Assembly (NCBI GenBank): GCA_022592435.1 | Contig: JABYQS010000235.1 | Location: forward strand, 1-49,356 | DNA from: Cerioporus squamosus | Lineage: Eukaryota > Basidiomycota > Agaricomycetes > Polyporales > Polyporaceae | Direction: 5' to 3' | DNA: 49,356 nucleotides | Shown: piece by piece, positions 32,592-43,465 of the stretch | Numbering within the stretch: the stretch's first letter is position 1 | How the letters are laid out: each line of letters begins with the position of its first letter | The notes under the pieces: generated by a model | Told to the model about the DNA's origin: nothing | What the model saw: only the letters and a program-made list of their open reading frames with translations | Databases searched by the model: none | Translations under genes and position numbers: made by a program

Positions 32592-33685
32592 GGATGACTT
32601 CCCATAAGGATTTTCGGACCTCAGGATGTCCATAAATGCTGGATCAGAGCTAACAACCGAGATGCCGAAGGGAGATTCAAACTCCACTCCCAAGCGCCCA
32701 ACTGTAAGCACGTCAAATGCTCAAAGTCTAGAAGAGGGGGTCAACCCCACCTTCTAAACTGCAGCACGTCCGTAAATCCCCGCTTAAGCTCGCTTAGGGC
32801 ATCAGCCCATTGGAAGGACTCAAAAGGCAGTTGCCATCATTACGAATCCTGTTGACATCAACACATACCAGATTGGGTGCTGACAAATGCTGACATAAGA
32901 GTCCCACCGAGGATGAGCCGTCCAGCATCTGTGACCGGATCTGAGCCGGCGCAAGGAGGACTGTAATCAAATGAGTGTATTCTCAGTGTTCCAGGAAGAG
33001 AACGATGATAACTAGCGTAGCGTAGATACCTGTAATCAAACGAGTGTATTCTACTGTACCACTTCGAATGGTTCAACCAGGCCTGTGACATGTGACAGGC
33101 CAATTTTGGCAGACAGATTTGACCTGCCGGCCAGTGACCTGTGACACTGGCCAAATTTCAACCAAAGTTTGGGTGCGCAACAGTGTGCTGCCACCAGAGG
33201 CAGCAAGTGCCCGGAGAGCAGTTACGACCACCCCTCTGATGACCTGTGACATGGCACTGATATTCGACCAAATCGGGGGCCTGTGACCTGTGACTGGTCA
33301 AACAATTTGAAATGGTACAGTACTAGCGCATGAGCAAAAGGGGAACAACAACAGGCATGGGAAAGGAAGCTCACCTCAGTGTTCCTGGAAGAGAACGATG
33401 AGGGGAGCTCTACACGATGGGGGTTTTAGAAGACTGCCTGCAAGCTATCGATGGAGTACGTAAGCTGAAGTCTGAAGATCTGTATTGTAGAGCGCCGCTA
33501 CGGAATGCAAGCGAAAATTCGAGAGGCAAGGGTGCTTTGACTAATGAAAGAGGAAGACAAGATGCCGTCGAGACGGCTGACTACAACAATCTGGTCATTC
33601 AGTGCCCAAGATACCCGAGAGAGATCAAACTCCGCAAGCAAAGTTTACAGACGATTTGGCCATAAATTCTTATGGGAAGTCTTCC
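32592..33685. mobile_element. Non-autonomous DNA element with terminal inverted repeats (MITE-like), 1094 bp
   Basis: The left end GGATGACTTCCCATAAG is mirrored at the right end (GGAAGACTTCCCATAAG on the minus strand); about 19 of the first 21 bases match. The element is flanked by ACT on both sides (32589-32591, 33686-33688). The duplicate locus at 11164-11166 has a single AGT and no insertion, so it is a true empty site. There is no transposase frame. Inside are two copies of CTGTAATCAAA(T/C)GAGTGTATT (about 32959, 33031), a third related GTTCCTGGAAGAGAACGATGA tract (about 33380) and several CTGTGAC motifs. A 3 bp duplication suggests a Harbinger- or CACTA-type mover, but the superfamily is unproven. 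Confidence 0.8.
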
Positions 33686-33933
33686 ACTTATCCTGCTGGT
33701 CCCCCCAGAAATATGGTTTGATCAGCCATTACACATTCAATCTCGCTTGCAATGATAGGAATATTCTAATACCCAACAAGGGGGTACCAATTGCCCTGGA
33801 TAAGTGATAACAATCAGAGAGACACTCTAGAAGACGCCCTGGATATGGATAAAATGGCTGCACCTCATGACGCTCGTCCTCCTCATCACCCCCATCCTTC
33901 CTGCATATTGCCGCCCACTGTCCCCCCATTCTC

Positions 33934-34466
33934 ATGGCACGGAAGTCCACCTATCGCAAGGTTATGCCTCAGGAGGGCAGAACCATCCGAAACGGTAGGC
34001 AAGATTCCCGCTTTGGGACATGCTTGTTGTATGCCGCACAGCCACCTTATACCGCTCCTCCCGCGATGCAGCCTTGTATCAGGGCCCACAGGTACCCAGC
34101 CTTGCGCTGAAGCTCGCGATTTATGAACACATCCAATTGTCCGTCCTGGGTGTGCATTGGTACACGAAGAAGCGCCACTTGACGTGGTGCTCGACTACAG
34201 AGAGAAGCCGGGGTATCTCGCGCAAGCGCACCCAACTCGACGATGCGCAACTCTTTGGTAAGCCGCTGCATCGTCCGCAATCACCGCGCTGTGTTGTAGG
34301 TGTACGCCTGATGCTCATGGTTGCTGGCGTTTCAGAAATGGTCGAGCGTGAAATGTGGGTCGTACCGGACCCACGGCTCTCCGACATCGCGCGCTGGGCA
34401 GCGCACACAAATGTCTCGCGCGACCGCGTCTACGAGATCGCCCGCTTTATTGCGGGATACAACTGA
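33934..34466 (+). CDS. Small unknown protein F' (right copy)
   Basis: Three exons (33934-33994, 34042-34257, 34336-34466) have exactly the same lengths as those of the left copy (61, 216, 131 nt) and give 135 aa. Only a handful of residues differ (for example P6T, L13Q and small changes around YEHIQLSVLG). The last exon shows about six base differences in 131, whereas the second intron differs at roughly a third of positions. Splice sites are intact (GTAAGC...TTTCAG). In this copy the intron can also be read through without a stop. The family is unrecognised. The upstream extension possible in the left copy is frame-broken here, fixing the start at MARKS. Confidence 0.62.
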
Positions 34467-34779
34467 GTACACGCGTGTCAATGAAGGGGTCGGGCGTTGA
34501 GATATCAAGAGTGCAGCGTCATATGTATCGTTGCAGACCGCAGTGGACCTTGTTAGCGTTCTCTGTGTACCGTCTTTTCGAAAGTTGCTACCCTGTTGAT
34601 CCATAACCGCGCTGCCGCGATGATGCCAACCAAAAGAACGAGATGAACTGGAGGTCAGCTCGCGCAAACGAGTGTCGCTTCGTACTAGTCTCAGAACGTA
34701 TGTATTAGGCCTAAAATATAGGGTGGATTTATATCGAGAGCGGTGATGGTTTAAAGTCGCGCATACTCACGCGTGTACT
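34467..34779. other. Non-coding part of the right arm between F' and the TIM50 pseudogene
   Basis: This is the counterpart of 10061-10379. No gene is seen. Confidence 0.5.
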
Positions 34780-35710
34780 CTACTTGGGCGGCGAGCCTGG
34801 CGTGTTGCCTGCCGGGGGAGCCGGCGTCTGCTGCGAAGGAGGAGGCGGTGGGGGCTGAGGACCACCAGCAAGGATCGCCTGCGCGGCGCCCCAGAAGGTG
34901 CTGGGCATCTCGCGCGCCATCGCCTCCTGCTCTTCCTTGATGAGGCGGTCGAAGTTCTCCTTGTTTTGGCGTAAGTACTCCTGCTCTTCAAGCTACTGAC
35001 GCTGTGCCTCGAGACGCTTCTGCTTGAGGTAAATCAGCGGCACCTGGGATGCAGCCGAAGGCTACGAACGGTCAACGGTGTGAGCGTTGGTGAAGTCGAG
35101 ACACTGCGGCGATGGATATACTCACCTCGGAAGATCCTCCGAAGAGGCCGCTGAGCAACCAGCCACCGCGCGAGAGACCCTTTCGGCTGTGCTCCCACTC
35201 CTCGATGTGCTTGCGCTTCATCTCGACCTCCTTCTTAGCGAACTCGATAGGGATGTTCTTGCCCGCGTATGCCTGGAGAACGGGCCGCACATCCGGCGTC
35301 TTGAAGATCGCGTTGCGTCAGTGCGACGAGCGAGGAGGGGGCGACCACTACTAACACTCAAGGAATGGAATCATGGCGATGAGGCCGCGGTCTTTGGAAT
35401 CGCCTGTCCACTTGGGCAGTATGACTGCATTCTCAGGGTTGGGCGTGACATGTTCCGGGTGTGTGTCGAGCAAGATGACCTTCGAGAGGTCCCGATTGAG
35501 GTACTTCAGGTCCTTGACGGGTTGGCCGCCCTTCTCTGACCTGCACGCGTCACGGAAGAGTCTGTGGATGATGTAGAACTGGTAAGGATCAAGCTTGTCG
35601 ATGATAGGCATCGCGGTCTGCGGAGGAATGCAGAAGTCAATCGAAGTCGGAGATCAAGCAAATGGATGTCGCTCACGTAGTGGTACTGCGTGGTGAAGAT
35701 GACAATCTCG
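34780..35710 (-). pseudogene. Truncated TIM50 pseudogene
   Basis: This inverted copy of TIM50 begins inside exon 4 at the codons for [11 protein letters not shown] and runs to the stop. The promoter, presequence, membrane segment and first three exons are absent. The fifth-exon equivalent is almost unchanged ([29 protein letters not shown]). About 14 bases including the acceptor of the next intron are deleted (near 35310), and a TAC to TAG change (34993-34995) puts a stop in the coiled-coil region. It cannot make Tim50. Many exon differences from the parent are at third codon positions, while the intron carries proportionally more changes. Confidence 0.93.
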
Positions 35711-35805
35711 GAAAGAGTGAAACGCGTATTCTTTCGCTCCCGAAAAAAAAATCCTGACGTCTCATTACATTCCGGACCCGCTGTAATTCGAAAGGATCCC
35801 AGTTC

Positions 35806-37208
35806 CTAGTGCGCACGCCTCCGCCCTCCAACGACACCGCGCTTCCGAGCACCCATTGCGAGATTGACTTCCAACGCCGCCGCATTGAGGTAGCCATCGA
35901 TCGTCGACCTCGGGACGGACGTCGCGCCATAGTCCCAGCCTGCGAGGTGCTGGATCGCGATGCTGTCCGTCTGCTCATCGAGCACGACCGCATACGTGAC
36001 CTTGTCGCCCGTCGGGCGCGCAAAAAAGTTGGTGTTCCCGGAGCCGGTCGCGCCCTTGAACGAGTAGATCTCGGAGATGCCGTTGTTGGGGTCCGCGCCG
36101 ATGAGCGTCTCGAGGATGTCGAGCTCGCCGCACCCGCCGGGGCTCCCGACCCCGCGGCAGTTGCAGCCGTACTCCGCGGTGCGCACGACTTGCGCGTTGA
36201 GCGCCCAGATGGCGGGCACTTTGGACGCGTCCGCGGAGGCGGGCATGTTGAAGGTGACGACGAGCATCTTGGAGTCGGCCCAGCCGTGGTTGGCGGTGCC
36301 GCGCGAGAAGCCGTCGCATGGACGAGAGGCGCAGGTCTCCGCGGTCATGATGTTCTGCAAGTCGGCGGGAGATCATAAGTAAATGTGATGCTAGTGGGAC
36401 TGCGGAGAGCCCAAACGCACCATCTCGTGATCCTGATCGAGGACGCCGTTCGAGATTTCAGCGTTCGCAGTGGCAACTGCTGCGGTGAAGTCGCCGCTGG
36501 CAAATGACTGGCTGTTCCCGTGGCAGACTGCGGTGGTAGGCAAGCACAAAGCACATGGTGAGCGGACATCCACGCGGATTGCGTAGAGCCCAGACGTACT
36601 GGAGAACTCGCCACTAGCGCCGCCACCCAGGTTGTTCATGAAGACGAGGTTCTTCGGAGCATGACCCGCGGCCCAGGAGCTCGTCTGCGTCCATGTCGCG
36701 CCGCTGCTGTCGGGCTGGTAGACGGCGATGTTGAAGAGGTTCAACGGACCGCGGAAGTTGAACGTCAATTCCTCGTTGAAGGGGGCGAGCTTGCCTTTCG
36801 GATCCCGATGTGATCCGACGTACAGTGAGTGTGGATGTACGGAAATCCGGTCACGAAGCGGACGGCAACGGACATCGGAGGCACGGATCCGGGCAATGAA
36901 TCCAGCACAGCATCCGAGTCGTCAATCACGAACCATATGATTAAGAACAGAAGCAAGCAGCAACGGAGATCAATTGATGACGCACCGCTGACCGCCTTCG
37001 GGGCAGTGATGCAAGACGGGTTTGCATCGCAGGTAGGGAAGTTGCCCGGGATCATGTTCGTGACCTGGTTGTATGAGCCTGACCCGCCCACGGAAGTGTA
37101 CTTCAGGCCCGTAAGCGAGCCTGAGGTAGACGGAGGTGTGATAACATCCTGCGCAAGCGCAGCGCAGACGAAGGCGGAGAGGGAGGCGAAGGTAGCGGAG
37201 AGGCGCAT
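35806..37208 (-). CDS. TOS1: TOS1-like cell-wall glycoside hydrolase family protein
   Basis: Four exons on the minus strand (37208-36986, 36794-36600, 36527-36421, 36354-35806) sum to 358 codons (357 aa). A signal peptide (MRLSATFASLSAFVCAALAQ) leads into the glycine/serine-rich N-domain of Tos1 (TSVGGSGSYNQVTNMIPG). The C-domain shows FNFRGPLNLFNIAVYQPDS, MNNLGGGASGEF, MPASADASKVPAIWALNAQ and CGELDILETL, the last resembling the acidic catalytic motif of beta-glucanases. Tos1 proteins are secreted to the cell wall and act on or bind beta-1,3-glucan. The last intron-free stretch ends in a basic tail (ARKRGVVGGRRRAH) unusual for the family, so the 3' end may be altered. The first intron is long (191 nt). 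The duplication breakpoint lies just downstream. Confidence 0.9.
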
Positions 37209-37635
37209 GGTGGAGAACGGTCGTCGTGTCGTGTTAAGAATGGGTATGCTCGGGTACGTCTGAGGGTATCGGCGGGAGAAGCGATCGTGGCCTACCAGAG
37301 GACGAGACTAACAGGAAGAACGGGGGCGAGCCAGCGAGTCCCTCCGGTGTGCAGCCATCCTTTTGTACGTTGAACGGTGGACTGAGCTCTGCTGATGGAC
37401 GCAGCTGAAACTGATCAGCTTGGATACGGCCGCATGCGCTGTCAGTGACTGCGACCCGCTGAGTCGCGACTCGCACCTAACCGGGTCCGATCCACGCGCC
37501 TCCAAGGGCGGGATGGCGATGCGGAAAGCGCAACCCCCAGTCGAGACACGCCTGGCGTCACAGGCAATGTGCTTGCCTGTACAGCACGAACGCTTAGTGT
37601 ATTGACCACACGTACTTACCACAATCCATATAACA
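37209..37635. other. Intergenic region, promoter of TOS1
   Basis: TOS1 starts at the left edge (leftward) and the SDR-like gene ends at the right edge. No gene or strong motif is visible. Confidence 0.5.
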
Positions 37636-39209
37636 TCACGAGTCCGTTGCCGGCCCAGAGTCCTTCCCTTCGGCAGGTCTCGCCGCCTGTGCTGTCGTAC
37701 CCTTCGCCGCTTCCTCCTCAGCCTTCTCCCTGGCGGCGGCCTCTTCCTCAGCCTTGACACGCTCCTTGTCCCGCGCTTCCCACTCCTTCAGGCGTGCTTC
37801 ATACCATTCCCAAACAGCCCGCCCCACAACCTCGCCCCCGAAGTCGCCGTCGTCCTCCAAGACACTCGGCTCCTTGCGCTCCTTGCCCTTCTTCTCTTTC
37901 GTGCCTGGTGCAGGTGCCGGCACAGGCGGCCGTGGCACCTCCAACTGAACGACGGCGCACTCCCGATACAAGGCACCGGGCTTGAGTACCTCCACGTTGC
38001 CCATTCTCCTCGGCTCGGCGGGCTCCGATGACGCTTCTGGGGTGGGGGTCTCAGCCTGACGTGCCTCTTCGTCGGCAGCCGCATCGACCTTCGCCTGGGC
38101 GCGTTTCAATGGCGTTGGCAGGAAGAGGACGTGGAGGAGCGTCTGCAGCGAAGACGAAGAGGACTTCGTGAACAGCAGGAGGAAAGGCAGCAATACAATG
38201 TATGCAAGCGACCACCCTCTCTCATTGGCCCCAAGAAAGGGGGCGACGGTGTCCCGCCGGCTGATTCCTGGACAGGCAGACACCGCTAGTATGTTCGAGG
38301 GATGCGGCGCGGGAGGTTTGTCGGACCTGGCGTCGGCCGCTCGGTTGGGTAGCGAGTCGAGGATGCGTTGTAGGTGACGGGTGACGATAATCGAGCGCAG
38401 CGCTCGGTGGCCCTCGGCGATGAGCAGAGACTCCGGACGGGCGGGAGAGGAAGGCGTGGATTCGAGGAAGGAGGAGAACATTGGGAGAGCGGCGGCATAG
38501 AATGGGTTCACCACAAAAACGATACGTATGTCCCGCTCGACGGGCGCGACGAGTAAGGCTGGTAGCAACAGGGTCACCAGTAAGAAGGATGCGAGGGACG
38601 CGGACTCTCGTTGCTCAGCCTCTCGCTGCTCCTTCTCGCGTCTTGCTTGGCCGCCGAAGAACCATATTCGGCCAATGCTGGGATACTCGTGTGCGAAGAC
38701 GATGGCATCAATACGAGTATCGTTGCCGGTGAGGAACGTGGTGGAAAACTTGCGGATAGAGGTTGCAGAGGTAAGATCGCAGTATTCGGCGAAGATGTTC
38801 TCGTTGTTGGTTGTAGAGCGTATGAGAGGGAGGAGAAGCGATGGTACGGGGTGAGAGAGCGGGTAAGGGGAGAGTGCAATGATATTTGCACCCCGCTTCG
38901 CAAGGGCCGTCAGCGTGACAAGGCCCAGCGGGGTGAATGGTCCCTACAGTCTCTTGTCAGTCCCTGCAGCGAACACTTCTCCATTCCCTCCGTATGCTCT
39001 CCGGCACCGCATCCTAGAGACGAGAGAAAAGACAGAAAGCTCACCGTCAGTATGATTACTCGTGCATGCAGATCACGTTCACGGTTCGTTGGAGGCCCTT
39101 GGGTATACGCATAGATTACGACAAGGACCGCTGCAACCACAGCAGCATGTGGCCAGTACTTCGTTGGTAGAACTGTTGTGATCGCGGTGTAGACAACCTG
39201 AAGAACCAT
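37636..39209 (-). CDS. SDR-like (Rossmann-fold) membrane protein
   Basis: Two exons on the minus strand (39209-39045, 38943-37636; intron 101 nt) sum to 491 codons (490 aa). The N-terminus carries a membrane segment (WPHAAVVAAVLVVIYAYT). It is followed by a Rossmann-like start (RVIILTGPFTPLGLVTLTAL, where a dinucleotide-binding loop is expected), DLTS and IDAIVFAH, the pattern of short-chain dehydrogenases with a degenerate active site. Two further hydrophobic stretches are seen (LLVTLLLPALLVAPV, IVLLPFLLLFT). The C-terminus is a long charged helix rich in Glu/Ala/Lys (KEWEARDKERVKAEEEAA). I infer a membrane-anchored, perhaps non-catalytic SDR relative common in fungi. The substrate is unknown. 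Confidence 0.75.
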
Positions 39210-40042
39210 GAGATTGCCGCCTGGAGCAAGCGGATGGCGAGAAGGAGGATGACTTGGAAAGGAGGAGGAGGAGGCTGTTGGCAGGCGCAGTTACAGGTCC
39301 GATATCATCGGAGCGCCCCGTTGCTGGTCAGTAAGTTACAGTACTTGTTTCAACGTTGTACTTGGCTTCCGAAGTTACTTAACCTCCACCACGACTTGAG
39401 TCTCCACGCATCACAGTACTAGCGAGTGTTTATGCTCAATTTCCCTCGTGATTCATCGGACGACATCTTGAAGGCGTCGGGGGCATCCTACTACTAGTAC
39501 ACGTGTCGTAGGATGCAATCACTTCAAGTTGTGCTCGACTCATGCGCCGGGCCATTCACTGCATCACCCCGCGGCGAATCGACACTGACGAAGACCTCCG
39601 GCTTCCTGAACCATGTTGCCTTCAGGGACTGACGCTATAGCTCTCCACTCGTATATGAGGTCCTGGGCGCCGGGGCGCTCTGTACCCTGATACAGACAGG
39701 CATCGGTGTCTAACGGCGAGCCCGAACCACAGGGCATATACACCTCGTTTCCACGTTCGACAGTACGTTACTAATCCACCGATACTTTCTCCGTCTCCGA
39801 TATCGCACTGCTGACTCATTCGGTCGTCCTTGTCCAGGACGAATGAGCTTCAAGTTCGTACACATGGACGGTCACTGACGGCTACGCAGCCTGAGCGAGC
39901 ACCGAATGCTGATGTATCCTCACGCCTTCCTTCGCTATGCAAGTCAAGCTGTAAGCGCAGGCGTACCAAGCCATATAACTCCCCATCATAGACATGATGA
40001 ACGACTCATCTCACATCCGCAGACAGGCTCCGGGTTCTCTTC
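39210..40042. other. Intergenic divergent promoter region (SDR-like and NmrA genes)
   Basis: The flanking genes are transcribed away from each other. About 830 bp with no recognisable gene. A GAAGGAGGAGGAGG tract lies near 39260. Confidence 0.5.
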
Positions 40043-41077
40043 ATGACGAAGTTTGTTCTGACCGGTGCCACTGGCGGCATGGGCTCGCGGGTATTCAAAC
40101 ACCTCCTGCAGCTTGTCCCAGGTGCGCCAGCAGCACATCGGCGATGTGCCAAGTCTCAGTCTATGCATGCGATCATGCTAATACTTGCTTGCAGCCTCCG
40201 ACATCATAGTCTCCCTCTACAACCCCTCCGGAGCAACCTCCACCATCAAGGAGTCAGGCGTCGAGATCCGCCGCGGCGACTACGCCGACCCCGCATCGCT
40301 CGACGCCGCCTTCGCGGGGGCCGACCGGCTCCTGCTCGTCTCGCACCCCGCGATGGCGCACGAGCTCCGCGTCGCGTACCACCAGAACGCCATCGACGCC
40401 GCGCGGCGCGCGGGCATCACGCGCATCTACTACACCTCCCTCGCGTTCGCGGGCGACACCGACACGTTCGTCATGCGCGCGCATCTCGACACGGAGCGCT
40501 ACCTGCAGCAGAGCGGCGGCGTCCCGTATACCGTCCTCCGGGAGGGCGTGTACTCCGAGGCCTGGCGGGTGTACTTTGGCTTCTGGACCCCGGCGGAGAC
40601 GAGCGACGAGGTGGTCGTCCCCCATGGAGACGGTCCCATTGCGTATGCATGTCTGGAGGACCTTGGCGAGGGCACTGCGAAGATTATGGCGGAGGTATGC
40701 TGCGTGCTGAGACATCGATCCTGACGACCCGCTACTGTAATTGACCTGTTTCCCTGCAGGGCGGCCACGAGAACGAGACTCTGCTGCTTACGGGGGCGCG
40801 TTCGTTCACCTTGAAAGAGATCGCGGCAATGGTCTCGCGACTGCTCGGACGCGATGTCAAGCTCATCGTGGGCAGCGAAGAGGACTACCTGAAGGCGAAC
40901 ATAGGGAAGCCTGGTCTCCGCGGCGAAGAAGCTCACTTGCGAAAATTCGCGACGACGTATAAGGCGCTAGAGAGGGGCGAGCTCGATCTCAGAAACCCGC
41001 TCTTGCAGAGGGTATTGGGTAGGGAGCTCAAACCCTTCGAGCATACGCTGAGGGAGACCTTGGGTCTGAAGCCGTGA
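40043..41077 (+). CDS. NmrA-family NAD(P)-binding oxidoreductase
   Basis: Three exons (40043-40121, 40195-40694, 40760-41077) sum to 299 codons (298 aa). The N-terminal GATGGMGSRV is the glycine-rich NAD(P)-binding loop of atypical short-chain dehydrogenases. GVEIRRGDYADPASLDAAF and ADRLLLVSHPAM follow the NmrA/quinone-oxidoreductase-2 pattern, as does YTVLREGVYSE further on. The catalytic Tyr-Lys pair of classical SDRs is not evident. Members act as redox sensors or NADPH-dependent reductases in the cytosol. The gene is complete and convergent with the membrane-protein gene on its right. Confidence 0.9.
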
Positions 41078-41342
41078 AGCTGGCTGCAAAGGCAAGGAGG
41101 TCATATTGATCGTGACGATGACATTGTTGTACAATACGCAGTGAAGAGTGTATGGCAGCTGGTGACACTCCTCGCCCTCGCAGCCCGAGACTGTAGATCG
41201 CGTGTAGAAGGGGCTGAATAAGATTATGCGTGAGTGTGACGTTGACATTGATACAGATTACAAGAAAGCGTCCAGATGATAGCATAACAAAGATCCACCA
41301 TGTCCACGCACGGTCATGTCCAAGGCCCAGCCTGCGCTGTCA

Positions 41343-43230
41343 TCAGCCCCCTGGAGGTGGCGGGTGCTCCGAAGGTTGCAATGGAGCCTCCGGAGGTCGC
41401 GGCGATGACAACGCTGCAAGTTGTGGCGGCAGCGGTAGAGGGTCCTCCGCCAAGTACGATGGCGACTCGGGTGAGTCTCCCGGTAGCGGTGTCGGGATCG
41501 TAGCCGGGGTGGCCTCCGGTGTCTCCTCCAGCGTAGGCATAGGGCGGTACGCATCAGCCACGCGCAACTGCCCCGTCGGCGACTCGATCGGCTCCCTCGA
41601 CCTCGACTCCTCTCCAGTCCCTGGTACCACCCCGTGCCACGGCGAGTAACTCGCGAGGACGTTCGGGACCCACGTCGTCGCCCGTCTGAGGTTAGTCCCG
41701 CGGCCTCCTGGACTGCTCCCCGACCCCGAGGAGCCGGACGACACCGAGCCGTTCCGTCTGGGGCGCCCTGGATCGGATGTAGGCCGCATGGAAGACGTGC
41801 GCGAGATGGCCTGCGCAGAGGAGTTGCGCGAGATCGTCTGGAACGACGCGTCCTCCGTCGACAGCTTGCGAGAGAAGAGGTTGACCCCGACGTCCTGCAC
41901 GCTGCCCGGCGTGCTCACGTCCGACTGGACGACCGAGTTCACCGCCGACCCAGGAGGCGAACCGGCCGAGGGCGGTAATGATGGCGATTCGCGCGCGATG
42001 TCGATCGTGGATATCGACGAAACGCGCGGGATCTGAGGAAGCGGGGAGGCGGACATCGTGGCAAAGGGCCTGCTATTTGTGGACGGGGCAGAGACACTGC
42101 TTGCGGGGTGCGAGACGTGCGTCCACTGGCTCGCAGCCTCTGCCGGGGAAGAGATGACCTGGTTGGACTCGCGCATGAACTCGATGCGGAGCGAGGGTAT
42201 GCGTCCCTTCTTCCCGTCGGTCTTGATCTGCAATCGGGGGAAGCTGAACTGGGGGATATGGAAGAGGGGAGATCGCGGGGCGGGTTCAGGCTCGGGCATG
42301 GCCATGGCGGTATCTGGATTGGAGCGGAACGAGTACCGATGCTCGGGGGACACCATGGGCTCCGGGAACATGGCAGGGACAGGGACGCGAGAAGGAGGAC
42401 CTCGTACTTTTGTTTCCCACTCGTTCAGTCCCCCGAGAGACGACCCGTTGTTCCGCTGGTGCGTCGCCGTCCAATCGCCCATGGAGGACAGATTACGGTG
42501 GTGCGTCGCGGTCTCTGTCTTCGGTGGGAGTGGCGGGATCGCCTCTGTGTTGAGCAGCGGCATCTGTGCCTCTGGATCGCCCTCATACGAATGCATGAAG
42601 CGCTGCTGCATCTCCGGTCCATTCGGAAATCGTCGCATGAGCTTCTGGCGACGGTAGATGTGCGCTGCGAATGTGAGCAGCGCGGCCCCGACGATGATCA
42701 CAATGACCGTGCATGCCGTACGCCATCCCGTGGAGGACTGGAAAGATACGCCGTCCGGGAGTCAGCACGCTGTGGCAGAACGTCTGAACAGCCGAGCACA
42801 CGCACCATGAAGCTCTGGACCAGTGCAACCGAACGAGAAGAGGAACTCACTGAACTGAAGCTGACGGCATGCAATCCGCGGGGAACAAAGGAAAGGGAAA
42901 GGAGAAAAGAGCCCTGGGACCCGACCTGAAGGTGAAAAGAGACAGACCCACGGCTGGTGGCAATTCGTCAACATCAGACCAGCAGCGCACAATCACCGCC
43001 TCCGCCCGCCGGTTACCGAGCCCCGCTGTGATGCACATAACCTCCTCGCTATCCGTTTCCAGCCCTTCTCGCGCCCAGAACACAGCGTCGTAGCTCCTTG
43101 GGGCAATGCTCCGGGATTGCCTGAGTACAAGGAGGTGGTCATGGTCAAGGTCAGCACCTCTGGCCGGCAGGGACGCCGGCAACTTCTTGGTTTCATCGTT
43201 GCATGTAGCGCGCTCCAGTTTCTGCACCAT
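41343..43230 (-). CDS. Single-pass membrane protein with Ser/Pro-rich cytoplasmic tail
   Basis: The main exon (42737-41343, 465 codons) opens with a strong membrane segment (VIVIIVGAALLTFAAHIY) followed by a basic stop-transfer stretch (RRQKLMRR). A long Ser/Pro/Thr-rich tail follows (PHIPQFSFPRLQIK-like blocks, polyproline end HPPPPGG). The 5' part is less sure. An open frame starting MVQKLERATC at 43230 can be joined by a GTGGGT donor at 42951 and a 214 nt intron, giving 557 aa in frame. The N-terminal portion lacks a clear signal peptide, so a further upstream exon may exist. The architecture resembles the many agaricomycete one-span surface proteins with a short ectodomain. Function unknown. 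A long plus-strand open frame is a shadow. Confidence 0.6.
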
Positions 43231-43465
43231 CACCTGGTTGTTTCCACGTACCTGTGATGATCACACTACGCAAGGCCGGGTGAGAGAGATAACGGAAGTA
43301 TCAGACGAGGTTACAATGGGGAGCGAGAAACGAACTTAACTTCGAAACCGACCATCTCGGATACATCCACCGTTAGTATATCCGAGTCTTAAACACTAGC
43401 TGATCGAGAACGACCTATCGTACAAACTGCAGCTGTCCACAGCCAAAGACTCCGAGCCGAAGAGC

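Larger units (their letters stand above)
32001..35710 (-). repeat. Right arm of the inverted segmental duplication
   Basis: This is the inverted copy of 9118-11736. Its outer limits are 60 bp downstream of the tRNA-Asp gene and about 95 bp downstream of the TOS1 stop codon. At the 35710 end homology starts inside a TIM50 exon (…CGAGATTGTC). The arm carries the small gene F', a 5'-truncated TIM50 pseudogene and a 1094 bp inserted element. Without the insertion plus its 3 bp site duplication the arm length equals that of the left arm. Confidence 0.9.

Noticed and set aside
32858..33154. Open frame inside the TIR element as a possible transposase
   Set aside because: 98 aa, no catalytic motif, and it spans internal repeats; the element looks non-autonomous.
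32959..33400. Repeated motifs resembling a CRISPR or satellite array
   Set aside because: Only two or three imperfect copies with irregular spacing inside a eukaryotic DNA element; not an array.
42108..42929. Plus-strand open frame (273 aa)
   Set aside because: Antisense shadow of the membrane-protein exon; no family resemblance and it crosses that gene's splice sites.
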